Part shown: positions 1-6,694 of the stretch, piece by piece | Layout: each line of letters starts with the position of its first letter | Numbering within the stretch: position 1 is the stretch's first letter | From: Acidimicrobiales bacterium | GTDB lineage: Bacteria > Actinomycetota > Acidimicrobiia > Acidimicrobiales > Iamiaceae | Assembly: GCA_035630295.1 (NCBI GenBank) | Contig: DASQKY010000051.1 | Coordinates: forward strand, 1 to 64,000 | Direction: 5' to 3' | DNA length: 64,000 nt | The notes under the pieces: generated by a model | The model's input: only the letters and a program-made list of their open reading frames with translations | Database searches by the model: none | What the model was told of the DNA's origin: nothing | Program-made: the position numbers and the translations under genes

Positions 1-844
1 TGGTGTCGCCGAACCCGGGTGTCTGGAACAGGTCACGGGCGTAGGCCCACAGCACCGGCATCTCGGTGAGCTTGTTCCGGTTGCACTTGAAGTGGCCGTG
101 GTACACCGGGTCGAAGCGGGCCAGGGTGGTGAACAGACGCACGTCGGCCTCGGTGATGGTGTCGCCCACGAGGTAGCGCTGGCGGGCGAGCCGCTCGACG
201 AGCCGGTCGAGCGCCGCGAACAGCCGCTCGTAGCCGCGCTCGTAGGCGTCCTGCGAGCCGGCGAACCCGCACCGGTAGACGCCGTTGTTGACGTCCCGGA
301 ACACCAGCTCCATGACCTCGTCGATCTCGTCCCGCCGGGCCTCCGGGTACAGGTCGGGGGCGCCGGGGCGGTGGTGGGCGGCCCACTCGGTGGACAGGTC
401 GAGGGTGATCTGCTTGTAGTCGTTGGTCACCACCGCCCCGGTGGGGACGTCGACCATGGCCGGGACGGTGATGCCCCGCGGGTAGCCGGGCACCGCGGCC
501 TCGTAGGCGTCCTTGATGCGGGGGATGCCCAGCACCGGGTCCACCCCGCCGGGGTCGAGGTCGAAGGTCCAGCTCTCGGCGTCGTGGGTGGGCCCGCAGA
601 CGCCCATGGACAGCACCGGCTCCAGGCCCAGCAGGCGGCGGACGATGATGGCCCGGTTGGCCCACGGGCAGGCCCGAGCCACCACCAGCCGGTACCGCGC
701 GGGTTCGACCGGCCAGCCCTCCCGCCCATCGGCGGTGATGCGGGCCGACAGGTAGCGCTCGTCGCGCTGGAACGACCCTCCCCCGACCACGTAGACGCCC
801 TGCGCCTGCTCCCCGTCGGTCCCGGTCGTCGTGTCGTCGGCCAT
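1..844 (-). CDS. Glutathionyl-hydroquinone reductase, C-terminus cut by window edge
   Basis: Omega-class glutathione-transferase-like enzyme (YqjG/ECM4 family) that in characterised members removes a thiol from thiol-conjugated hydroquinones. Motif CPWANR at residues 59-64 carries the expected active-site cysteine of the thioredoxin-like domain, and the helical GST C-terminal domain follows with text typical of the family (RDVNNGVYRCGFA, LFTTLARFDPVYHGHFKCN). 281 codons are present and no stop is reached at base 1; family members run to about 310-330 residues, so only the last tens of residues are missing. ATG at 844 is chosen because a TACCGT hexamer lies 6 bases upstream and no Shine-Dalgarno is present. 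In an actinobacterium the thiol partner may be mycothiol rather than glutathione (inference). Confidence 0.88.
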   Translation of the reverse strand, partial: MADDTTTGTDGEQAQGVYVVGGGSFQRDERYLSARITADGREGWPVEPARYRLVVARACPWANRAIIVRRLLGLEPVLSMGVCGPTHDAESWTFDLDPGGVDPVLGIPRIKDAYEAAVPGYPRGITVPAMVDVPTGAVVTNDYKQITLDLSTEWAAHHRPGAPDLYPEARRDEIDEVMELVFRDVNNGVYRCGFAGSQDAYERGYERLFAALDRLVERLARQRYLVGDTITEADVRLFTTLARFDPVYHGHFKCNRNKLTEMPVLWAYARDLFQTPGFGDT

Positions 845-850
845 GGGGCG

Positions 851-856
851 ACGGTA
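851..856 (-). promoter_or_regulatory. -10 element (TACCGT), leaderless start of the reductase
   Basis: TACCGT on the minus strand, 6 bases before ATG 844; no convincing -35 box. Confidence 0.5.
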
Positions 857-885
857 CCGAGCGAGGGCCGGGCTCGCGCCCGTCC

Positions 886-1266
886 CTAGAAGGCGGCCTC
901 GATCACCTCGATCTCGCCGGCCAGCACGCAGGCCACGTCGAAGCGCACCGTGCCCCGGGCCCCGCTCTGGGCCAGCCAGGCCGCGGCCAGGCGCCGGATG
1001 CGGGCCTGCTTGGCCGGGGTGACGGCCTCGGCCGGGATGCCGAAGGCGGCCGTGGCCCGGGCCTTGACCTCGCACACCACCACCACACCTCGGCGGCCGG
1101 CGACCAGGTCCAGCTCACCGAGCCGGCCGCACCGCCAGTTGCGGGCCAGGACGGTCCAGCCCCGCTCCTCGTACCACCGGGCGGCCAGGTCCTCGCCCTG
1201 GGCCCCCAGGGCGCGGCGGTGCTGGCCGATCCCCCCCGGCCCGCCCGGTCGCTCCACCGCCACCAC
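886..1266 (-). CDS. yraN: YraN/UPF0102 family nuclease-fold protein
   Basis: 126-residue protein of the UPF0102 family, which has a restriction-endonuclease-like fold but no settled function. The characteristic residues are visible: GELDLV at 50-55 (acidic E51 and D53) and E-V-K at 66-68, matching the E...ExK core of that fold. It starts with GTG 1266, only 6 bases after the rplS stop, so it is probably translated from the rplS transcript; GTG at 1263 or 1257 would also work. In many actinobacteria lepB and rnhB lie between rplS and yraN, but here they are absent. Identity is confident, activity unknown. Confidence 0.9.
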   Translation of the reverse strand: MVAVERPGGPGGIGQHRRALGAQGEDLAARWYEERGWTVLARNWRCGRLGELDLVAGRRGVVVVCEVKARATAAFGIPAEAVTPAKQARIRRLAAAWLAQSGARGTVRFDVACVLAGEIEVIEAAF

Positions 1267-1272
1267 CCGCCG

Positions 1273-1641
1273 TCAGGGGGTGCGCTTCTCCTTGATCTTG
1301 GCCGCCTTGCCGACCCGATCACGGAGGTAGAAGAGCTTGGCCCGCCGCACGTCGCCCCGGGAGACGACCTCGATGCGGCTGACGTTGGGGGTGTAGAGGG
1401 GGAAGGTCCGCTCCACGCCCACGCCGTAGCTGACCTTGCGCACGGTGAAGGTCTCGCGCACGCCGGAGCCCTGGCGGCGGATGACCGCGCCCTGGAAGAT
1501 CTGCACCCGCTCCTTGTTGCCCTCGATCACGCGCACGTGGACCTTGAGGGTGTCACCGGCCCCGAAGTCGGGGACGGCCTCGGCCCGGGCCCCGCCGCTG
1601 GTGGCGATGGTGTCGATGTCGATCACGTCGAGGCGGTTCAT
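1273..1641 (-). CDS. rplS: 50S ribosomal protein L19
   Basis: 122-residue bacterial L19, which sits at the 30S-50S interface. Recognisable family text includes [45 protein letters not shown] and [21 protein letters not shown] near the C-terminus. The length is normal. ATG 1641 has a weak GAAGGA purine run 11-16 bases upstream. It is separated from trmD by 113 bases that contain strong hairpins and a TACCGT -10 candidate, so rplS-yraN appears to have its own promoter with a leader of about 70 nt. Confidence 0.97.
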   Translation of the reverse strand: MNRLDVIDIDTIATSGGARAEAVPDFGAGDTLKVHVRVIEGNKERVQIFQGAVIRRQGSGVRETFTVRKVSYGVGVERTFPLYTPNVSRIEVVSRGDVRRAKLFYLRDRVGKAAKIKEKRTP

Positions 1642-1705
1642 GGCGCGCGTCGGTCCTTCGAGTGGGGTCGGCGAGGGTGCTCGGCCGGGCCTGCGGGCGA
1701 CGCAG

Positions 1706-1736
1706 GGGCGACGGACCACGGTAGTCCCCGTCGCCC
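1706..1736 (-). terminator. Strong hairpin in the trmD-rplS spacer
   Basis: GGGCGACG (1706-1713) pairs perfectly with CGTCGCCC (1729-1736), and an inner GAC/GTC trio extends the stem with a 2-base bulge, leaving a 7-base loop. It lies about 20 bases past the trmD stop, with no U-tract. The loop on the minus strand contains TACCGT, so the element may be a terminator, an attenuator or simply overlap the rplS promoter. Confidence 0.45.
1718..1723 (-). promoter_or_regulatory. -10 candidate (TACCGT) for rplS-yraN
   Basis: TACCGT on the minus strand, predicting a start site near 1711 and a leader of about 70 nt before rplS. It sits inside the loop of the 1706-1736 hairpin. Confidence 0.35.
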
Positions 1737-1739
1737 GCC

Positions 1740-1754
1740 GGCGGGAAACCCGCC
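1740..1754 (-). terminator. Hairpin directly after the trmD stop
   Basis: GGCGGG (1740-1745), AAA, CCCGCC (1749-1754): a 6-bp perfect stem with a 3-base loop abutting the trmD stop codon, without a U-tract. It would end the rpsP-khpA-rimM-trmD transcript together with the larger hairpin just beyond. Confidence 0.4.
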
Positions 1755-2498
1755 TCAGGCCGGTCCCAGGAGCCCGTCGACGGGCGGGTGGGCGGCCATG
1801 AGGGCCTGGTCCTCGGGCCCCAGGCCCCCCCGGGCCGCCACCAGGTCCGGGCGCAGGGCGGCGGTGCGGTGCAGGGCCTGGGCCCGGCGCCAGGCCGCGA
1901 TGCGGGCGTGGTCGCCCGAGCGCAGCACCTCGGGCACCTCGTGGCCCCGCCAGTCGGCCGGCCGGGTGAACTGGGGGTACTCCAGCAGGCCCTCGGCGAA
2001 GGACTCCTCCTCGGCGCTGGCCTCGTTGCCCATGACCCCGGGGACCAGGCGGCCCACCGCCTCCAGGACGACCATGGCCGCCACCTCGCCCCCGGCCAGG
2101 ACGTAGTCGCCCACGGACAGCTCGCCGTCGACCACGTGGGCCCGGACCCGGTGGTCGACGTCCTCGTAGCGACCGCACAGCAGCGAGAACCCGGTCCCGG
2201 CGGCCAGCTCCCGGGCCACGCCCTGGTCGAGGCGGCGCCCGCCCGGGCCCAGCAGCAGCAGCGGCCGGGGCGGCTCCGCGGCCTCGACCACCCGGGCCAC
2301 GGGCTCGGCCCGCAGCACCATCCCCGCTCCCCCGCCGAAGGGGGCGTCGTCGACCGAACGATGGGGGTCGTCGGTGCCGGCCCGCAGGTCGTGGACCCGG
2401 ACATCCAGCAGGCCCCGGTCGCGGGCTCGGCCCAGCAGGCTGCGGGCCGCGAAGTCCTCCAGCATGGGCGGGAAGATGGTGAAGACGTCGACCCTCAC
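1755..2498 (-). CDS. trmD: tRNA (guanine37-N1)-methyltransferase
   Basis: 247-residue SPOUT methyltransferase that makes m1G37 in tRNAs and so prevents +1 frameshifting. The N-terminus [14 protein letters not shown] at 55-60, [11 protein letters not shown] from 107 and [11 protein letters not shown] around 128-138 form the trefoil-knot SAM pocket and are diagnostic. GTG 2498 is chosen because it overlaps the rimM stop as GTGA, the coupling also seen between rpsP and khpA; a long in-frame upstream extension is antisense-type composition. It is the last gene of the rpsP-khpA-rimM-trmD unit. Confidence 0.96.
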   Translation of the reverse strand: MRVDVFTIFPPMLEDFAARSLLGRARDRGLLDVRVHDLRAGTDDPHRSVDDAPFGGGAGMVLRAEPVARVVEAAEPPRPLLLLGPGGRRLDQGVARELAAGTGFSLLCGRYEDVDHRVRAHVVDGELSVGDYVLAGGEVAAMVVLEAVGRLVPGVMGNEASAEEESFAEGLLEYPQFTRPADWRGHEVPEVLRSGDHARIAAWRRAQALHRTAALRPDLVAARGGLGPEDQALMAAHPPVDGLLGPA

Positions 2499-2977
2499 AG
2501 GGAGAGCAGCCCCTCGGGGGGATCGATCACGACCCGGCCGGGGAGGCCCGAGGCGTCGGTGACGAACACCAGCGGCACCAGGCCCCCGCCGTCGAGGACC
2601 AGGAGGTCGTGGGCCGGGTTCTCCTGGACGGCCTCGACCGTGCCCACCGCCTGGCCGTCGGGCAGCACCACCGTCGCCCCCACCAGCTCGTGGACCCACA
2701 GCGTGCCGTCGTCGACGTCGAGTGGCGCGGCGCGCAGCACCGCGCCCCGCAGGGCCTCGGCGTCCTCGCGCCGCTCCATCCCGGCGAAGCGGACCAGCCA
2801 CCGCCGCTGGTGGGGCCGCGAGGCCACCACCTCGCGCTCGTCGGGACCCACCCACAGGCGGGCGCCGGGGGCCACGCGCTCGGCCCGGTCGGAGGTGAGG
2901 GTGACCACGACCTCCCCGCCGAGGCCGTGCACCTTGTCGACCCGGCCGACCTCCAGCAGGCCGGCGGGAAGGGTCAT
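2495..2977 (-). CDS. rimM: 16S rRNA processing / 30S maturation factor RimM
   Basis: 160 residues, the usual RimM length. The N-terminal beta-barrel domain (about 5-80; [19 protein letters not shown]) is followed by a PRC-barrel (about 85-158; [16 protein letters not shown] ... [10 protein letters not shown]). RimM binds S19 and helps form the 30S head. ATG 2977 lies 10 bases after the khpA stop, and the 3' end overlaps trmD by 4 bases, so the two are translationally coupled. Confidence 0.96.
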   Translation of the reverse strand: MTLPAGLLEVGRVDKVHGLGGEVVVTLTSDRAERVAPGARLWVGPDEREVVASRPHQRRWLVRFAGMERREDAEALRGAVLRAAPLDVDDGTLWVHELVGATVVLPDGQAVGTVEAVQENPAHDLLVLDGGGLVPLVFVTDASGLPGRVVIDPPEGLLSL

Positions 2978-2987
2978 CGAGCGCTCG

Positions 2988-3344
2988 TCAGTCGACGAAC
3001 TCGATGGCGACGCCGGCCTCGTCGTCCTTGGCCGCCGCGGCCCGGCCCACGACGCGGATGGCGTTGGCCACCCGGCCGCGCTTGCCGATGACCCGGCCCA
3101 TGTCGCCGTCGGCCACGGTGACGTTCAGCGTGATGCCCTCGGTGTCGTCCACCTCGACCTGCACCCCGTCGGGGTCGGCCACCAGGGCCTTGGTCAGGTA
3201 CTCGAGCACGGTGGCGGCGGTGGGGACCAGCGGCCCGTCGTCGGCACCGACCTCGTCGGCCCCGTCGTCGGTTCCGGCCACGTCGGCGTCCACCTCGGCG
3301 TCGTCCATCTCGTCAGCCGTGTCGACCCCGTCGTCGACGCTCAC
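2988..3344 (-). CDS. khpA: KH-domain RNA-binding protein KhpA with acidic N-terminal extension
   Basis: 118 residues. A single KH domain occupies about 42-118, with the RNA-gripping GxxG loop as GKRG at 87-90 followed by [13 protein letters not shown]. KhpA proteins are small RNA chaperones, usually about 75-80 residues, that act with KhpB/Jag in cell-elongation control. Here about 40 extra residues, very rich in Asp and Glu, precede the domain. GTG 3344 overlaps the rpsP stop (GTGA), which supports the long form; an ATG at codon 13 would still leave most of the acidic stretch. Confidence 0.9.
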   Translation of the reverse strand: MSVDDGVDTADEMDDAEVDADVAGTDDGADEVGADDGPLVPTAATVLEYLTKALVADPDGVQVEVDDTEGITLNVTVADGDMGRVIGKRGRVANAIRVVGRAAAAKDDEAGVAIEFVD

Positions 3345-3685
3345 GAGGCCTCCGCGGCGGCCACATCGGCCGCCTCGGCCACGGGGCGGTCGTCGGGGCC
3401 GGGCGCCTGCAGGGGCTCGGGCTCGGTGCCGTCCTTGAAGTGGGTCCAGGCGCCCGACACCTCGAGCAGCTTCTGCACGCGGTCGGTGGGCTGGGCGCCG
3501 TGGCGCAGCCAGTGGACGGCCCGCACGTTGTCGATGCGGACGCCGGACGGCTCGCGACGGGGCTGGTAGGTGCCGATGATCTCGATGAACCGGCCGTTGC
3601 GGGGCGAGCGGCTGTCGGCGGCGACGAGCCGGTAGGTCGGCTGCTTCTTCTTGCCCATCCGCATGAGGCGGAGCTTCACGGCCAC
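3341..3685 (-). CDS. rpsP: 30S ribosomal protein S16
   Basis: 114-residue S16 with the family start [20 protein letters not shown] and [12 protein letters not shown]. The conserved body ends near residue 85, and an Ala/Pro/acidic tail follows, common in actinobacterial S16. First gene of the rpsP-khpA-rimM-trmD unit. Its leader (3686-3770) holds a perfect 19-bp tandem duplication and only a poor ribosome-binding site (GAGAGAGA, about 15 bases upstream). Confidence 0.96.
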   Translation of the reverse strand: MAVKLRLMRMGKKKQPTYRLVAADSRSPRNGRFIEIIGTYQPRREPSGVRIDNVRAVHWLRHGAQPTDRVQKLLEVSGAWTHFKDGTEPEPLQAPGPDDRPVAEAADVAAAEAS

Positions 3686-3706
3686 GTTTCGCGTCTCTCT
3701 CTGTCG

Positions 3707-3744
3707 TCGATCTCGCCGGCTGGTCTCGATCTCGCCGGCTGGTC
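3707..3744. repeat. Perfect 19-bp tandem duplication in the rpsP leader
   Basis: The 19-base unit starting TCGATCTCGCCGG is present at 3707-3725 and again, without a gap or mismatch, at 3726-3744, inside the 85-base spacer between ffh and rpsP. It lies in the probable 5' leader or promoter of the S16 operon. Confidence 0.9.
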
Positions 3745-3770
3745 ATGCTGCCCGCTGGCCGGGCCCCGGT

Positions 3771-5243
3771 TCAAGTGGGCACCGTCGGACCGGACAACCC
3801 GGGGAGCTGGAACCCGCCGCCGTCGGGGCCGGCGAGGCCGGGCACGGCGCGGGGAGCCTGGCCCTTCGGGTGGCCTCCCTTGGGCGTGGTGCGCCCGCCC
3901 TTCTTGCCCTTCCGCCCGCCCTTCTTGGCCTTCTTCGGGCCCAGCCCGAAGCTCTTCATCATCTTCTGCATCTGGCGGAACTGGTCGAGGAGGGCGTTCA
4001 CCTCGGTGACGTCGGTGCCGCTGCCGGCGGCGATGCGCGACCGGCGGGAACCGTCGATGATGTCGGGCTGGAGGCGCTCCTTCCGGGTCATCGAGGTGAT
4101 CATGGCCTCCAGGCGGCCCAGCTCCCGGTCGTCGATCTCCTGGTTGCGCAGCTCCTTGGGCACGCCGGGCAGCATCCCGATGAGCCCGGAGATGGGGCCC
4201 ATCTTCTTCACCTGCTGCATCTGCTCCAGGAAGTCCTCGAAGGTGAACTGGCCGTCGATCAGCCGCTGGGCGGCCTCCTCGGCCTGATCCTCGTCGAAGG
4301 CCTCCTTGGCCTTGTCGATGAGGGTCAGGACGTCGCCCATGCCCAGGATGCGACCGGCCAGGCGGTCGGGGTGGAACAGGTCGAAGTCGGCCAGCTTCTC
4401 GCCGTTGGAGGCGAAGGCGATGGGCCGGCCCACCACCTCCTTCACCGACAGGGCGGCGCCCCCCCGGGCGTCGCCGTCCAGCTTGGTCAGGATGACCCCG
4501 TCCAGCTCCAGGGTGGCGTGGAAGTTCTCCGCCGTGGTCACCGCGTCCTGGCCGGTCATGGCGTCGACGACCAGGAACGTGTACTGCGGCTGGGTGGCCT
4601 CGGAGATGCGCCGCACCTCGTCCATCAGCTCGGCGTCGATGGAGAGGCGGCCGGCGGTGTCCACGATGACCACGTCGCGGCCCAGGCGCCGGGCCTCGCC
4701 CACCGCCCGCTGGGCCACCGCCACCGGGTCGCCGCCCTCGCCACCGATGGCCTCGTCGTCCCGGCTGAGGACGGGCACGTCGACCTGGCGGGCCAGGGTG
4801 CGGAGCTGCTCGATGGCCGCCGGGCGCTGGAGGTCGGCCCCGACCAGCAGCGGGTTGCGGCCCTGGGCCTTGAACCAGCGGGCCAGCTTGGCCGAGGTGG
4901 TGGTCTTGCCCGAGCCCTGGAGGCCGGCCATCAGGATGACGGTGGGGGGCTTGGAGGCGTAGGTGATGCGCAGCGTCTCGCCGCCCAGGGTGGCGATCAG
5001 CTCCTGGTGGACGACGTCGATGACCTGCTGGGCCGGGTTCAGGGCCCCCGACAGCTCCAGGCCCACGCACCGCTCCCGCACCCGGGACACGAAGCCCCGA
5101 ACCACGGTGAAGCTGACGTCGGCCTCCAGCAGGGCCAGGCGGATCTCCCGGAGGACGTCGTCGACGTCGTCCTCGCCCAGGCGGCCCTTGCCGCGCAGCC
5201 GGGAGAAGATGCCCTCGAAGCGGTCGGTCAGTGCGTCGAACAT
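3771..5243 (-). CDS. ffh: Signal recognition particle protein Ffh (SRP54)
   Basis: 490-residue SRP GTPase that binds 4.5S RNA and signal sequences. The N domain spans about 1-95, and the G domain has P-loop GLQGSGKTT at 107-115, DTAGRL (G3) and TKLDGDARGG (G4 region). The methionine-rich M domain spans about 330-450 and includes the RNA-binding signature SRRSRIAAGSG. A Lys/Gly-rich then Pro/Gly tail ends the protein. ATG 5243 follows a TAGCAT hexamer by 9 bases with no Shine-Dalgarno, suggesting a leaderless mRNA. Its receptor gene ftsY lies just upstream. Confidence 0.97.
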   Translation of the reverse strand: MFDALTDRFEGIFSRLRGKGRLGEDDVDDVLREIRLALLEADVSFTVVRGFVSRVRERCVGLELSGALNPAQQVIDVVHQELIATLGGETLRITYASKPPTVILMAGLQGSGKTTTSAKLARWFKAQGRNPLLVGADLQRPAAIEQLRTLARQVDVPVLSRDDEAIGGEGGDPVAVAQRAVGEARRLGRDVVIVDTAGRLSIDAELMDEVRRISEATQPQYTFLVVDAMTGQDAVTTAENFHATLELDGVILTKLDGDARGGAALSVKEVVGRPIAFASNGEKLADFDLFHPDRLAGRILGMGDVLTLIDKAKEAFDEDQAEEAAQRLIDGQFTFEDFLEQMQQVKKMGPISGLIGMLPGVPKELRNQEIDDRELGRLEAMITSMTRKERLQPDIIDGSRRSRIAAGSGTDVTEVNALLDQFRQMQKMMKSFGLGPKKAKKGGRKGKKGGRTTPKGGHPKGQAPRAVPGLAGPDGGGFQLPGLSGPTVPT

Positions 5244-5252
5244 GAGCCGGCG

Positions 5253-5258
5253 ATGCTA
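5253..5258 (-). promoter_or_regulatory. -10 element (TAGCAT), leaderless ffh
   Basis: TAGCAT on the minus strand, 9 bases before ATG 5243. Confidence 0.5.
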
Positions 5259-5283
5259 CCCGCCCCCCGGCGGGCCCGGGCCG

Positions 5284-5526
5284 TCAGACCTCGGGGGTGA
5301 CCGCCTCGCCCGCCACCTGGGCCGGGGTGACCGGCTCGGCCACCCGATCCATGCGCTTCTCGACCTCCTCCTGGAGCCGCCGGCGCATCTCGGCCCCGGT
5401 GGTGGGGGCCACCAGCAGGCCCACGGCCACACCGAGCAGGAAGAGGAACAGGCGGTTGTAGCCCAGGACCCGGGCCACGAACAGCACGATCTTGACGGGC
5501 GAGAAGAGCAGCCGGAACAGGAACAT
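5284..5526 (-). CDS. Small YtxH-like membrane protein
   Basis: 80 residues of unknown function. The first half is hydrophobic (FLFRLLFSPVKIVLFVARVLG, then FLFLLGVAVGLLVAP), giving one or two membrane segments. A short amphipathic basic/acidic tail follows (MRRRLQEEVEKRMDR), and the TTGAEMRRRLQ junction resembles YtxH-type proteins. ATG 5526 is preferred over GTG 5535, which would add three residues, because a TACGGT -10 hexamer at 5534-5539 overlaps that GTG but is 7 bases from the ATG. It sits between ftsY and ffh and may be associated with the membrane. Confidence 0.7.
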   Translation of the reverse strand: MFLFRLLFSPVKIVLFVARVLGYNRLFLFLLGVAVGLLVAPTTGAEMRRRLQEEVEKRMDRVAEPVTPAQVAGEAVTPEV

Positions 5527-5533
5527 GGCCGTC

Positions 5534-5539
5534 ACCGTA
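5534..5539 (-). promoter_or_regulatory. -10 element (TACGGT) deciding the start at 5526
   Basis: TACGGT on the minus strand, 7 bases before ATG 5526; it overlaps the alternative GTG at 5535. Confidence 0.45.
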
Positions 5540-5562
5540 CCCAGGCGAGCGGGCCCCGTCGC

Positions 5563-6678
5563 TCAGGTGGTGGCGAAGAGGGCGTCGACGAACTCGTCGG
5601 GGTCGAAGGCCACCAGGTCGTCGACCGTCTCCCCCAGGCCCACCAGCTTCACCGGGATGCCCAGCTCGGCCTGGATGGCCACCACGATGCCGCCCCGGGC
5701 CGAGCCGTCGAGCTTGGTCAGGACCACACCGGTCACGTCCACCGCCTCGGTGAACACCCGGGCCTGGGCCAGCCCGTTCTGGCCGGTGGTGGCGTCCAGC
5801 ACCAGCAGCGTCTCGGTGACGTGGCCCGGGTCCTTGTCCGCCACCCGCCGCACCTTGCGCAGCTCGTCCATCAGGTTGGACTTGTTGTGGAGGCGGCCGG
5901 CGGTGTCGGCCAGGACCAGGTCGGCGCCCATGGCCGCGGCCTTGGTGATGCCGTCGAAGACCACGGAGCTGGGATCGGCGCCCTCGGCCCCCCGCACCAG
6001 GGTGGCCCCGGCCCGCTCGGCCCAGGTGCCCAGCTGCTCGGCCGCCGCCGCCCGGAAGGTGTCCCCCGCGGCCATGACCACGGTGCGGCCCACCTCGGCC
6101 TCCCGCTTGCCCAGCTTGCCGATGGTGGTGGTCTTGCCCACGCCGTTCACGCCCACGAACAGCCACACGTTGGTGCGACCCTCGTCGGCCCGCAGGGACC
6201 GGTCCTCGACCTGCAGGCGGGCCTTGACCTCGGCCTTGAGCGCCTCCAGGAGGTCCTCGGAGGTCTCGATGCCCTGCTCCTTGACCCGGGCCCGGAGCGC
6301 GTCGAGCACCTCGGTGGTCGGCCCCACCCCCACGTCGGCCCGGATGAGGGCCTCCTCCAGGTCCTCCCAGGTCTCCTCGTCGATCCCCGAGCGGGACAGG
6401 ATCGACCCCAGGTAGCCCGAGACGGTGGAGCGGGCCTTGCCCAGCCGGTCCCGGAACGAGGGCCGGACGGGGGCCACGACCTCCGGGGCGGGGGGCGCCT
6501 CGGCCACCCCGACCTCGCCGGCGGGCTCGTCCCGGGGCGGGGCCAGCGTGATGCCGCCCGGGCGGGGCGACGACGGCGGCTCCAGCTCCGGCCCCCGACC
6601 CGGCCGGCGGGCGGTGACGAACCAGGCGGTGGCGGCCACCAGGGCGGCGACCACGATGAGGGCGACGACGATCTCCAT
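5563..6678 (-). CDS. ftsY: SRP receptor FtsY
   Basis: 371-residue SRP receptor GTPase. Residues 3-22 form one hydrophobic helix (VVALIVVAALVAATAWFV), so this FtsY is membrane-anchored. A Pro/Glu-rich linker (25-75) leads to the N domain (75-165) and the G domain with P-loop GVNGVGKTT at 176-184, DTAGRLHNKSNLMDEL and TKLDGSARGG. It forms the targeting complex with Ffh encoded two genes downstream. ATG 6678 lies 10 bases after TAGCAT and no Shine-Dalgarno is seen. Confidence 0.97.
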   Translation of the reverse strand: MEIVVALIVVAALVAATAWFVTARRPGRGPELEPPSSPRPGGITLAPPRDEPAGEVGVAEAPPAPEVVAPVRPSFRDRLGKARSTVSGYLGSILSRSGIDEETWEDLEEALIRADVGVGPTTEVLDALRARVKEQGIETSEDLLEALKAEVKARLQVEDRSLRADEGRTNVWLFVGVNGVGKTTTIGKLGKREAEVGRTVVMAAGDTFRAAAAEQLGTWAERAGATLVRGAEGADPSSVVFDGITKAAAMGADLVLADTAGRLHNKSNLMDELRKVRRVADKDPGHVTETLLVLDATTGQNGLAQARVFTEAVDVTGVVLTKLDGSARGGIVVAIQAELGIPVKLVGLGETVDDLVAFDPDEFVDALFATT

Positions 6679-6688
6679 GGAGGGGCCG

Positions 6689-6694
6689 ATGCTA
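6689..6694 (-). promoter_or_regulatory. -10 element (TAGCAT), leaderless ftsY
   Basis: TAGCAT on the minus strand, 10 bases before ATG 6678; its first three bases are also the TAG stop of the upstream acyltransferase gene. Confidence 0.45.

Noticed and set aside
5527-5535. GTG 5535 as start of the small membrane protein
   Set aside because: It overlaps the TACGGT hexamer, whereas ATG 5526 is at the normal leaderless distance.
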